Source of the DNA: Candidatus Bathyarchaeota archaeon
Lineage (GTDB): Archaea > Thermoproteota > Bathyarchaeia > Bathyarchaeales > Bathyarchaeaceae
Length of the DNA stretch: 9,841 nt
Direction of reading: 5' to 3'
Assembly (NCBI GenBank): GCA_020350305.1
Contig: CP070709.1
Span: forward strand, 924,808 to 934,648
Part shown: positions 1-6,744 of the stretch, piece after piece
Numbering within the stretch: the stretch's first letter is position 1
Layout of the letters: each line of letters begins with the position of its first letter
Made by a program: the position numbers and the translations under genes
The notes under the pieces: model-generated
The model's input: only the letters and a program-made list of their open reading frames with translations
The model's database searches: none
Told to the model about the DNA's origin: nothing

Positions 1-1433
1 GCGAGCTTAGATTCTTGTTCAGCATAGATTTCAAGCAGTACGTCATCTTTTTTCACTTTATATCCTCTTTTCCAACGTAAGGCAACACCAGCTCCCTTCT
101 CGATCGGAGCGCCCGAAGCGCGTGTGATAGCGGTTAGTGCTAGATTATCTACGTTCGTTACGAAACCATCACAGGGGGCTCTTAAAGCGATACTGTGCTC
201 TCCAATCGGGATTTTTTCAGGTTCGATCTTGGGGTCTCCTCCTTGTATTTCGATGATCTTTTTCATTTTCTCCAGTGCCTTGCCGGAGAAAAGAATCTCT
301 TTAGCCATCTCTTTTCCTTCATTCGGTGACGCAACGCCTCCCATTTCAAGGAGCATACCGGCCAACGCGGTTGATTTTTCAATTAAGCTTGCTGGTCCTT
401 TTCCTTGTAGCGCTAAGAGAGCCTCACGAGCCTCCAATGCTGGTCCTATCGTATGTCCTACTGGTTGTCCGCCATATGTTATTCCACATTGAACTTGCGC
501 ATTGAAACGGTTGCCCAGTTCCACAAAACTTTGAGCGAGCTTTCGAGCGTCCTCTACATTTTCAACCTTTGCCCCTTGACCAACTGGGATATCGATTACC
601 ACGCAGTCAGCTCCAACTGCGAGTTTCTTAGCCATTATGCTGGCGAGCATCTGTCCTATGGGGTCGATGCTGAGAGGATGCTCAACTTGAATTAGGATGT
701 CGTCTGCTGGAGCGATACCCAATTTGCCGCCCCAAGCAATAGCACCTCCTGCTTTCAACGCTATTTCTTTTAGTTCATTTGCAGTAAACTCTACATCGGC
801 AAGCACTTCCATGGTATCGACGGTGCCCGAAGAACTAGTGACCGCCCGGCTGCTAGTTTTTGGGATCAGCAAGCCTGCAGCTGCTACTATTGGAACTATC
901 AGAAGGGTTATTTTGTTGCCAGGCACTCCGCCTACACTGTGTTTGTCGTAGCATTGACACCCGAAGTCAATGGTTGTTCCGGTGTCAACCATGGCTTTTG
1001 TTAGGTATTCGATTTCATCCATGTTCAAGCCGTGAAATTCTTCTGCCATGAGAAGCTCTGTGATTTCTATTTCACTTAGTTTGTGGTTGGCGATGTCGTT
1101 GATTATGTTGTAGATTTCATCTTTTGTTAGGGTCTGGCCTCTCATCTTTTTGTGAATGTGTTTGATGGATTCAGGTTTTTTTGCGAATGATACAGAGACG
1201 AGGCTGTCGTCCTTGATTTTGAGTTCCTCTTGCAGTTCTTTAGTTATGCCGATTTCGCCCAGTTGAAGGTATGTAGTTGTAGTTTCCGTGAACGCTGTGG
1301 CAGTATGTTTTCTGTATTTGATTTTCACTCGGTTGTGAGAGAGTATGCCGCTTCTTTTCGCGTCTTCTTCATGCAACAGAACTAAGCGTTTGCCCACTGG
1401 AATACTTATTAGTCTTGCTTTCAGTTTGATCAG
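1..1433 (-). CDS. deoA: AMP phosphorylase (archaeal thymidine phosphorylase-like), C-terminus outside window
   Basis: Phosphorolysis of AMP and other NMPs to base plus ribose-1,5-bisphosphate. In many archaea this feeds ribose-1,5-bisphosphate isomerase and type III RuBisCO, neither of which is in view. 477 codons are visible against about 503 in known archaeal AMP phosphorylases, so about 25 residues lie off the left edge. Seen in order: an N-terminal domain (residues 1-85) typical of the archaeal enzyme and absent from bacterial thymidine phosphorylases; a helical segment; the phosphate-binding motif KHSVGGVPGNK (164-174); KTSSR (192-196) and SSGT (201-204); and the C-terminal-region stretch YGGQPVGHTIGPALEAREAL. 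The frame is open throughout. An in-frame TAA at 1439-1437 leaves only CTG (1433-1431) as a sensible start, 9 nt after an AGGAG site. The next GTG would cut into the first beta strand. Product is near certain; the start codon is inferred. Confidence 0.95.
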   Translation of the reverse strand, partial: MIKLKARLISIPVGKRLVLLHEEDAKRSGILSHNRVKIKYRKHTATAFTETTTTYLQLGEIGITKELQEELKIKDDSLVSVSFAKKPESIKHIHKKMRGQTLTKDEIYNIINDIANHKLSEIEITELLMAEEFHGLNMDEIEYLTKAMVDTGTTIDFGCQCYDKHSVGGVPGNKITLLIVPIVAAAGLLIPKTSSRAVTSSSGTVDTMEVLADVEFTANELKEIALKAGGAIAWGGKLGIAPADDILIQVEHPLSIDPIGQMLASIMAKKLAVGADCVVIDIPVGQGAKVENVEDARKLAQSFVELGNRFNAQVQCGITYGGQPVGHTIGPALEAREALLALQGKGPASLIEKSTALAGMLLEMGGVASPNEGKEMAKEILFSGKALEKMKKIIEIQGGDPKIEPEKIPIGEHSIALRAPCDGFVTNVDNLALTAITRASGAPIEKGAGVALRWKRGYKVKKDDVLLEIYAEQESKL

Positions 1434-1442
1434 CGTTTAGAT

Positions 1443-1447
1443 CTCCT
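1443..1447 (-). promoter_or_regulatory. Shine-Dalgarno site that supports the CTG start of AMP phosphorylase
   Basis: AGGAG reads on the minus strand from 1447 to 1443, with 9 nt to the CTG at 1433-1431. The in-frame TAA lies between this site and the CTG, so the site cannot serve an earlier start in this frame. Confidence 0.6.
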
Positions 1448-1482
1448 GAAACGTCAAAGCGGGTTCATATCTCGATGTTTCG

Positions 1483-1494
1483 TTCTTAAAAGAG
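1483..1494 (-). promoter_or_regulatory. TATA-box candidate for AMP phosphorylase
   Basis: Minus-strand CTCTTTTAAGAA. Transcription would start about 26 nt downstream, near 1462, giving a leader of about 29 nt that includes the AGGAG site. Spacing fits an archaeal TBP/TFB promoter. Confidence 0.45.
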
Positions 1495-1575
1495 TTATGG
1501 AAAAAAGGTTTTCAGAAATTTCGCATGTTTCAATAAGCCAAGAAAATTAGAAAGATCAAACCAAGCACTGTGAAG

Positions 1576-1584
1576 CTTTAAAAG
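1576..1584 (+). promoter_or_regulatory. TATA-box candidate for the YkgJ-type gene
   Basis: CTTTAAAAG at this position predicts a transcription start near 1607. That lies downstream of the upstream-most possible TTG start (1588) and 22 nt before the TTG at 1630, so it argues for the shorter protein. Confidence 0.4.
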
Positions 1585-1629
1585 AACTTGAACACTAATG
1601 GCCAAAGTGTAGCCGTAGGATGTTCATTC

Positions 1630-2160
1630 TTGAAGTTAGGTGAAAACGTTACTAGAATCATTCTAAATCCAGTAACTAGGCGAATTACGAATATAACGGT
1701 CTACCAAAAAAATCTTCGATTCAAATGTAAGCGATGCGCTACTTTTTGCTGTAAGTTGGGTGGACCAAACCTTACCAAAGGAGACATTGAGCGAATTGAA
1801 CAAGCGGGCTACAAGACAGAAAGTTTTCTTGGATCTGTGCAAAATGGGAAATATGAAAGCATGATTACTCCGTACGGCTGTCTGAGAAAGAAGAATGATG
1901 GCTCGTGCATTTTTCTCAAGTTCAACCATGAAAAGCGTTCTTATGAATGTGCAATCTATGACGTGAGACCGATTTTGTGCAGACTTTATCCTTTTGAGGT
2001 TGAGACGCCTTCGCCCAACTTTATTATCATAAGAATTATTTCATGCTGCCGAGGTTTAAACAACACAGACGGAGAGCCTATCGATAGGCGTTTTGTCACA
2101 AACCATATAGTTGAAGCGATATTCGGCCTGAACAGCGAAGATACTAAAAAAGGTTCATAG
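1630..2160 (+). CDS. YkgJ-type cysteine-cluster protein (putative Zn/Fe-chelating)
   Basis: Small cytoplasmic protein of the YkgJ/UPF0153 family, thought to bind zinc or iron through conserved cysteines; no reaction is established. Numbered from the TTG at 1630 (176 aa): the CxxCxxxCC cluster lies at about residues 33-41 (FKCKRCATFCC), then isolated cysteines at about 84 and 93 (GSCIFL), the family signature CAIYDVRPILCRLYPF at about 107-122, and a final CC pair at about 139-140. No ATG exists in frame before the cluster. TTG 1630 has a weak AGGAT 8 nt upstream and sits 22 nt after a predicted transcription start. An alternative TTG at 1588 would add 14 residues but lies too close to the TATA box. 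It is divergent from AMP phosphorylase and co-directional with the ATP-grasp gene, which has its own promoter. Family call is firm; the start is uncertain. Confidence 0.85.
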   Translation: MKLGENVTRIILNPVTRRITNITVYQKNLRFKCKRCATFCCKLGGPNLTKGDIERIEQAGYKTESFLGSVQNGKYESMITPYGCLRKKNDGSCIFLKFNHEKRSYECAIYDVRPILCRLYPFEVETPSPNFIIIRIISCCRGLNNTDGEPIDRRFVTNHIVEAIFGLNSEDTKKGS

Positions 2161-2164
2161 AACA

Positions 2165-2287
2165 AACAGTTTCTTATGAGAAAAAGTACAAAAGCAAGCT
2201 TCACTGCAGTTTCTGCTAGGTCAGAAGCATAGACTTTCCAATGTTTTCGGTGATATATAGCTTTCATTTATTATTAAAGAAACTGTT
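2165..2287. repeat. 11-bp perfect inverted repeat bracketing the ATP-grasp promoter
   Basis: AACAGTTTCTT at 2165-2175 is matched exactly by its reverse complement AAGAAACTGTT at 2277-2287. The right arm covers the predicted transcription start of the ATP-grasp gene; the left arm starts five bases after the YkgJ stop codon. Seen directly; an operator or looping role is only inferred. Confidence 0.5.
2253..2260 (+). promoter_or_regulatory. TATA-box candidate for the ATP-grasp gene
   Basis: ATATATAG, followed by an A/T-rich tract, predicts a transcription start near 2282 and a leader of about 26 nt. That leader contains the AAGGAAGGT ribosome-binding site (2295-2303), 4 nt before the ATG. Confidence 0.55.
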
Positions 2288-2307
2288 AATTCGTAAGGAA
2301 GGTAAGT

Positions 2308-3534
2308 ATGTTTAACTCCGATGTTCGTAGTCTTTTAGCAGTTGGAATTGACCTAGTTTCCTTAGCTAGCTCGGCGAAAAGAGTAGGCTACCAGGTTTAT
2401 GCAGCAGATTATTTTGGCGATCTCGATTTACAGAGTATTTGCATCAAATATAAATCCGTAATACAGCAAAAACCCGCAAAAAGTTGCGGACGTTTCGAAT
2501 TAGACTTCAAGCCTGAAGTCTTTCTCCGATTGACAAAGTCCTTACTGCAAGAAAACAAGATAGATGCCATTTTGCTTTCCTCAGGACTAGATGATTACTT
2601 TGACATTCTCTGTGAATTGAACGATTTAGTTCCAATTTTGGGAAACTCACCTCAAACTGTTGAAAGTGTCCGTGAAAAACCGAAATTTTTTGAAGAACTT
2701 AAACGTTTAGGAATTCCGCATCCTGAAACAGCAATGGTTACGGATGTTAAGGAGGCAAAAAAGATAGCTGCAGAAATTGGATATCCGGTTGTGATAAAGC
2801 CTTCAAGAGGTTTCGGAGGAATGGGCGTTAGAATTGCCAAGAGCCCGCAAGAACTGAAACGAGAATTTCAAGAAGTTTTAGTGTTTGACAATAGCATTTT
2901 GATTCAAAAACATGTTAATGGAGCCCATGCTAGCATATCTTTTCTTGCTTCTCATAACGTTGTTAAGATTCTGACGATAAACGAACAGTTGATGGGAGTG
3001 CCTTATACATTTCAAAGTGAGCCGTTTGGATACTGTGGGAATATTGTCCCGTTTCATTCTGCCAACCTAATTTCAGAAAGGTGTGAACATATTGCTGAGA
3101 AAATTGCTTTGCATTTCGGTCTTATAGGCTCTAACGGTATTGATTTAGTAATTTCTAAGGAAAATGTACCGTATGTAATAGAGATAAATCCTCGATTTCA
3201 AGGAACTCTAGAGTGTGTTGAACGAGTACTTAGAATAGATTTGGTGAAGGCACATGTCAACGCCTGTGTACATGGGTTCCTCCCAATGATGCAAAAGAAA
3301 AATCTTACCTTTAGCACTCGATTGATTTTGTACGCTCCTGAACGAGTACTAGTGCCTGATTTAACAATTTTTGAAGAAGCTAGAGACATCCCATTACCAA
3401 AAACCGTGATTGAGAAGGGGGAGCCTCTATGCTCCATCGTAACCGAAGGAAGTAGTCGAGATTATTCGTTGCAAAAGGCTAAAAAAATAGCGAAATCAAT
3501 CTATGGGACGCTTTCTCCAGTTTCTAATCTTTAA
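2308..3534 (+). CDS. ATP-grasp carboligase, COG2232-like, substrate unknown
   Basis: An ATP-grasp enzyme of 408 aa that should join a carboxylate to an amine or thiol via an acyl phosphate; the substrate cannot be read from sequence. Residues 1-115 form a Rossmann-like pre-ATP-grasp domain (LLAVGIDLVSLASSAKRVGY). The ATP-grasp core spans about 120-310: VVIKP with Lys164, the glycine-rich loop GFGGMG (168-173), IGSNGIDLVI (273-282), and the metal-binding strand IEINPR with Glu292, Asn294 and Arg296. The tail (361-400), IPLPKTVIEKGEPLCSIV and the following Ser-Arg-Asp, resembles the C-terminus of COG2232 proteins, predicted carboligases related to biotin carboxylase. A good Shine-Dalgarno (AAGGAAGGT) precedes the ATG. 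The last 11 bp overlap the end of the convergent membrane-protein gene. Fold is secure; subfamily moderately so. Confidence 0.85.
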   Translation: MFNSDVRSLLAVGIDLVSLASSAKRVGYQVYAADYFGDLDLQSICIKYKSVIQQKPAKSCGRFELDFKPEVFLRLTKSLLQENKIDAILLSSGLDDYFDILCELNDLVPILGNSPQTVESVREKPKFFEELKRLGIPHPETAMVTDVKEAKKIAAEIGYPVVIKPSRGFGGMGVRIAKSPQELKREFQEVLVFDNSILIQKHVNGAHASISFLASHNVVKILTINEQLMGVPYTFQSEPFGYCGNIVPFHSANLISERCEHIAEKIALHFGLIGSNGIDLVISKENVPYVIEINPRFQGTLECVERVLRIDLVKAHVNACVHGFLPMMQKKNLTFSTRLILYAPERVLVPDLTIFEEARDIPLPKTVIEKGEPLCSIVTEGSSRDYSLQKAKKIAKSIYGTLSPVSNL

Positions 3535-4267
3535 CAAGTAACAAACCCATTTTTCTCACAGCTATGATTATTGGTGGACCTATGAGAGCGGTTATTACTG
3601 TGGACAATGCTGCTTTAATTGGCGTTTCAACGGCACCTATACCCCAAAGAGATTGTAGAGTGAACACATCCCAACGATAAATTGATTGGTAGGTTTGGCA
3701 AGGCACAAGAATGAATACGCGGAACAAAACGTCAGCTTCCAGTCCAACAAAAGTGCATAACGCAAGGATATAGAGAAGATTGGAACTAGCTTTAGTGTTC
3801 CATATGTTTTGCCATTTCTGCATTGCAACAATAACTATAAGAAGACAGCCAAAAGCAAAAAAGACATCCCACATACCCCACAATGGAAGCTGCCATGCAA
3901 CTGGTGTAACAAAAAAGGCTCCAAGCAAAACTAAATAGTAAACTAAAACTTCTCTCAATCTACCTCTGAAGAGAAGAGCTGAAATCATCGCCCCGATCGG
4001 CGCACCAAACGTAAAAAGAAATTCCTCAGACCCCCGGAAAATCATAGAATGACCGACCATTACTCCAATGAAACTAGAGAGAAAACCAGCGTAAGGACCC
4101 AATAATATTCCGCTGATAGGCGTAGCCATAAAAATCCAACTGTACCAAATACCCGAAAACGGCAAAGGCAAGCTCATCAATGAATCACAAATCACGTTAA
4201 AGGCTGCGAAAACTGAGATTAATGAAACAAAAGACGATTTCTTAAATTTCTCCGTAAATGAATACAT
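3524..4267 (-). CDS. Multi-pass membrane protein, likely ECF-transporter S component
   Basis: 247 aa, dominated by hydrophobic helices at roughly residues 12-32, 44-72, 84-100, 107-124, 131-150, 163-190 and 203-240. The layout, with the small-residue-rich segment ATPISGILLGPYAGFLSSF (48-66) and a GAPIGAMISALLF helix, resembles substrate-capture (S) subunits of energy-coupling-factor vitamin or metal importers, though 247 aa is longer than the usual 180-200. No energising ATPases are nearby, which fits a group II system with a shared module elsewhere. The frame stays open upstream to an ATG at 4438, but the ATG at 4267 is preferred: GAGGA lies 5 nt before it and a TATA box (4328-4320) predicts transcription from about 4298. 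The substrate is unknown. An unrelated small integral membrane protein is possible. Confidence 0.7.
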   Translation of the reverse strand: MYSFTEKFKKSSFVSLISVFAAFNVICDSLMSLPLPFSGIWYSWIFMATPISGILLGPYAGFLSSFIGVMVGHSMIFRGSEEFLFTFGAPIGAMISALLFRGRLREVLVYYLVLLGAFFVTPVAWQLPLWGMWDVFFAFGCLLIVIVAMQKWQNIWNTKASSNLLYILALCTFVGLEADVLFRVFILVPCQTYQSIYRWDVFTLQSLWGIGAVETPIKAALSTVITALIGPPIIIAVRKMGLLLVKD

Positions 4268-4297
4268 GTTAGTCCTCTTTATACTCACAATCACTGG

Positions 4298-4397
4298 TTC
4301 CAGAATGCTTCCAGAGCAGTAAATAAAATTTTTTAAAATAGAATTTCGATCAGGAAGAATTTTCATGGATTCCGTGCGTACGCCCCTCTGGAAACAT
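4298..4397. repeat. TTCCAGA/TTCCAGAG boxes at the S-component promoter
   Basis: On the plus strand TTCCAGA occurs at 4298-4304 and again at 4309-4315, an 11-bp register, exactly between the predicted TATA box and transcription start of the minus-strand gene. A third, inverted copy lies at 4386-4397: ATGCTTCCAGAG (4305-4316) and the reverse complement of 4386-4397 match at 11 of 12 bases. Placement is typical for an archaeal repressor site; binding is inferred. Confidence 0.45.
4320..4328 (-). promoter_or_regulatory. TATA-box candidate for the S-component gene
   Basis: Minus-strand TTTTATTTA preceded by an A-rich stretch that could serve as a BRE. Predicted start near 4298 gives a leader of about 31 nt and supports the ATG at 4267 over the one at 4438. 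Confidence 0.5.
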
Positions 4398-4456
4398 TTC
4401 AGCGAAGGTATAATCAATGCATGAAAAATACGATCCAACGCTCATTGCTGAACCCC

Positions 4457-4912
4457 CTAAAGTAGCTTCTTTACCAGCAAAACTCCATGAATCCCTTTGG
4501 AATAATAATCTTTCAACTGTTTAACCTCGATATATCCATGTTTGAGGTACAGTTCCCGTGCTGCCACGTTGTCTGTACGAGCCTCAAGATAACAGTTCTT
4601 AACACCTTTTTCGATTAACACTTGTTCAAGCTCGTGTAGAAGTTTCAGCCCAATCCCCTTTCTTCTGTGTTTAACTGCGACATCTAGCGTGTATACACGG
4701 CCAATTCTTGTCTCATCAAAATTCTGAATTAGGCCGATGATGAAGCCTGCAATTTCGTCGTTCTCCCACGCGGCTAACCTGATGTTACGCGGGTTTTCTA
4801 GAAGAAAGGCTATGTGCTGTTTTGTGAACGCCTCTAAAGTGAAGCATTCTCTTTCAATTTTATAAAGCGTTTCCAAATCATTGATTGTTGCTCGCCGTAC
4901 GGTTATAGGCAA
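4457..4912 (-). CDS. GNAT-family N-acetyltransferase, RimI/NatA-like
   Basis: Predicted acetyl-CoA-dependent N-acetyltransferase of about 151 aa, the size of RimI and archaeal Ard1-like enzymes that acetylate protein N-termini. Seen: a first strand PITVRRATINDLETLYKIE typical of the family; central strands AGFIIGLI and VYTLDVAV; the acetyl-CoA pyrophosphate-binding motif RRKGIGLKLL (R-x-x-G-x-G); and NVAARELYLKHGYIEVKQLKDYY, with the Asn/Tyr pattern of RimI motif B. The frame is open back to 5242, but that extra 110 residues shows no conservation pattern and would cross the promoter region of the divergent nuclease gene. TTG at 4912, with GGAG 5 nt upstream, fits the family start. It lies 189 bp upstream of the S-component gene, which has its own promoter. 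The exact substrate class is not certain. Confidence 0.85.
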   Translation of the reverse strand: MPITVRRATINDLETLYKIERECFTLEAFTKQHIAFLLENPRNIRLAAWENDEIAGFIIGLIQNFDETRIGRVYTLDVAVKHRRKGIGLKLLHELEQVLIEKGVKNCYLEARTDNVAARELYLKHGYIEVKQLKDYYSKGIHGVLLVKKLL

Positions 4913-5047
4913 ATGGTCTCCGACCCAACTTCTATCTCGTTGGGAGAGGAATTTGAGACTTTTGGACACCGATCTATAGGTACTTCTAGCAAAAATTGAT
5001 GATAACGGATTTAGAATCAAAATTCTAGGTGTGAAGTGTAACGATTC

Positions 5048-5100
5048 GCGCATACATACAAATCGGCAAATCTTGAAAACAGCCGAGTCCCTGTATGCGT
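5048..5100. ncRNA. Possible structured RNA or operator: nested stems
   Basis: Outer stem CGCATAC (5049-5055) with GTATGCG (5093-5099), 7 bp plus a flanking G-T. Inner stem TCGGC (5063-5067) with GCCGA (5082-5086). They are separated by a 7/6-nt internal loop and closed by a 14-nt apical loop. The strand cannot be decided. No ACA box, C/D boxes or kink-turn motif are evident, so no known RNA class is assigned. Confidence 0.25.
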
Positions 5101-5240
5101 AACCAATCAATAGCTTAATATACCGCTTCTTATGGTGATGATGGCGTAGAACGTTTGGTCTAGCACAGTTTCTTAGTGTGACCGTCTTCAAGTCGGAGCA
5201 TTTCATCCGATTTTCAGGAAGAACTAACGTTTTAAAGAAC

Positions 5241-5249
5241 AAAGGAGGT
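5241..5249 (+). promoter_or_regulatory. Strong Shine-Dalgarno fixing the nuclease start
   Basis: AAAGGAGGT lies 6 nt before the ATG at 5256. It is the best ribosome-binding site in the window and rules out the upstream in-frame ATG at 5178 as the likely start. Confidence 0.8.
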
Positions 5250-5255
5250 ACACAT

Positions 5256-6515
5256 ATGAGAATTCATTTCCTTGGAGGAGTCCGAGAAGTAGGTGGCTCC
5301 TGCATCGCAGTCGGAACTGACTATGGGAAGGTTGCATTAGACTACGGTATCAAGGTCGGAGAAGAAGTTTCTGATCGGTTTCCGAAGGATTTTGATGCAG
5401 TAATCATCAGTCACGCTCATTTAGATCACTCCGGAAATCTCTTAAGCCTCTCTCGAGGGAATCCAGTGATAATTGGATCTAGGATGACCCGTGATGTCAC
5501 TACCGATCTCCTACGCGACATGATAAAAATTCAGAACATGAATGGAAACCACTTCACCTATGACAACCAAGATGCAGACAATATCAGAAAATCTTGGTGG
5601 ATCCGAGATTCCGTTGCACTACTTGGAATGTCAATCCAATTGTATCCAGCAGGGCATGTTGCGGGGGCGAAGATGACCAGCATCCATGTTGAGGGAAAAG
5701 AAATTTTGTATACGGGGGATTTTTGTCTTCACGATACTGAAATTTTGGAAGGAAGCAAACCAGAGAAGCTCCCACAAAAACCTGATGCACTGATTATCGA
5801 GTCGACTTATGGCGGAAAAGTTCGACCGCCGAGAAACGATTTAGTCGACCAGCTTTTCAGACAAATTCTCCGCACAATTGAGAGAAAAGGAAATGTTTTG
5901 ATCCCTGCCTTCGCCTTTCACCGAAGTCAAGAGATGGCTAAAAGAATCGATCAGGCTATGGAGGACGGAATCTTACCGAACTACAATGTCTACACAATAT
6001 CCCCGCTAGCACAGAAAATCACAGGATACTTCAACAATTACAAGCAGTTTTTTACTCAAGAGATCCAACAAGAAAAGCAACCTTTCAACTACCGACATGT
6101 GAAGCAACTTTACCGAATTGGTCAGATTCAGGAACCCGCTATAGTCATCTGCACTTCAGGTTTCGGTCACGCAGGTGCAAGTCTTCGCTTGTTAACTGAA
6201 TGGGCGACAGACGAAGACAACTCCGTTGTAGTAAATTCAGGTTATCTTCCCCCAGAAAGTCCACTGAAAATTGCCAAAGAAAAGAGGGAACTCATGAAAA
6301 ACGGGAACAAAATTAATGTCCAAGCAGAAGTGAAACAAATTGAACTTTCTAGCCATGCTGATCAAGGGGAACTCATTCAACTAGTAGAGGCGTTGGAGCC
6401 TAAGAGAACCTTTCTTGTTCACGGAGAAGTGGAGCAAGCGCAACTTCTTTCCGAAAAAATTTCGGGAACAACTGAAGTGTACGTTCCGGAGAGACATGAA
6501 ACTATCTCAATGTAA
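5256..6515 (+). CDS. Metallo-beta-lactamase/beta-CASP RNase, aCPSF2-like
   Basis: Predicted two-zinc ribonuclease of 419 aa acting on RNA in the cytoplasm (endonuclease and/or 5'-3' exonuclease), of the archaeal CPSF/RNase J superfamily. MBL motifs: HAHLDH (His53, His55, Asp57, His58), AGH with His134, YTGDF with Asp155. Beta-CASP motifs: A, IESTYG with Glu182; B, SSHAD with His367; C, VHGE with His389. All expected metal-binding residues are present. It lacks the N-terminal KH domains of aCPSF1 (about 630 aa), and its length and LGGVREVGGS opening fit aCPSF2; archaeal RNase J is the main alternative. It is transcribed alone, divergent from the acetyltransferase, with T-tracts at 6579-6584 and 6660-6663 downstream. 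The metallonuclease call is near certain; the aCPSF2 label is moderate. Confidence 0.93.
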   Translation: MRIHFLGGVREVGGSCIAVGTDYGKVALDYGIKVGEEVSDRFPKDFDAVIISHAHLDHSGNLLSLSRGNPVIIGSRMTRDVTTDLLRDMIKIQNMNGNHFTYDNQDADNIRKSWWIRDSVALLGMSIQLYPAGHVAGAKMTSIHVEGKEILYTGDFCLHDTEILEGSKPEKLPQKPDALIIESTYGGKVRPPRNDLVDQLFRQILRTIERKGNVLIPAFAFHRSQEMAKRIDQAMEDGILPNYNVYTISPLAQKITGYFNNYKQFFTQEIQQEKQPFNYRHVKQLYRIGQIQEPAIVICTSGFGHAGASLRLLTEWATDEDNSVVVNSGYLPPESPLKIAKEKRELMKNGNKINVQAEVKQIELSSHADQGELIQLVEALEPKRTFLVHGEVEQAQLLSEKISGTTEVYVPERHETISM

Positions 6516-6578
6516 CATTAAGCATGCATGTCATTCAGTCAGCTCTGTTTGTCTAGTTTCGGCATACTTCAGTCCACC

Positions 6579-6584
6579 TTTTTT
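6579..6584 (+). terminator. T-tract terminator candidate after the nuclease gene
   Basis: Six T residues 64 nt after the stop codon, without a strong stem. Archaeal termination often needs only a U-rich tract. Confidence 0.3.
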
Positions 6585-6642
6585 CACATATTTAATGCAT
6601 GTATGGTCTTATTCAACTTTCTCAAAAAGCTATGATCATACC

Positions 6643-6663
6643 AATCATGAGTTATGATTTTTT
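6643..6663 (+). terminator. Hairpin with T-tail, intrinsic-terminator-like
   Basis: AATCAT (6643-6648), loop GAGTT, ATGATT (6654-6659), then TTTT. The stem is perfect but A/T-rich. A TATA-like TATTTAAT (6589-6596) lies upstream, so this may end either nuclease read-through or a short RNA starting near 6618. Confidence 0.35.
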
Positions 6664-6744
6664 AACTATGTTGCTTCCTACAAAGACAGAAAACCTAAAA
6701 ACCGTAACACTACAATTGGTAGCTCAACATAGTGAGGGAAAAAC

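Larger units (their letters stand above)
4913..5255. other. Divergent intergenic region with hairpins and shared A/T-rich promoter tract
   Basis: 343 bp between the acetyltransferase and nuclease starts. It contains a perfect 6-bp hairpin (TAGAAT 5012-5017, loop CAAA, ATTCTA 5022-5027), a nested stem structure (5048-5100, listed separately), and TTAATATACC at 5115-5124, which could act as a TATA element on either strand. TTTTAAAG at 5230-5237 is too near the ATG to be its TATA box if the Shine-Dalgarno is used. CTATAGAT on the minus strand (4979-4972) is a weak TATA candidate for the acetyltransferase. I see no tRNA. Confidence 0.5.

Noticed and set aside
124..1051. Several plus-strand open frames opposite AMP phosphorylase
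   Set aside because: They lie antisense to a strongly conserved gene, are Ser/Pro/Cys-rich without domains, and have no promoters or ribosome-binding sites.
4268..4438. 57-residue N-terminal extension of the S-component-like protein
   Set aside because: It crosses the TATA box and repeated operator-like boxes. ATG 4267 has a good Shine-Dalgarno and starts just before the first membrane helix.
5048..5100. H/ACA guide RNA at the nested stem structure
   Set aside because: No ACA follows the lower stem on either strand, and the apical loop lacks a kink-loop pattern.
4913..5242. 110-residue N-terminal extension of the acetyltransferase (ATG at 5242)
   Set aside because: Not family-like, with a His-rich stretch from non-coding sequence. 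It spans the divergent promoter region, and TTG 4912 with GGAG fits the family length.
5178..5255. 26-residue extension of the nuclease from the ATG at 5178
   Set aside because: AAAGGAGGT directly precedes ATG 5256, and the family begins at the LGG strand.
5135..5255. C/D-box small RNA suggested by GTGATGA at 5135-5141
   Set aside because: No CTGA box D follows before the nuclease start, and no internal D'/C' pair is present.
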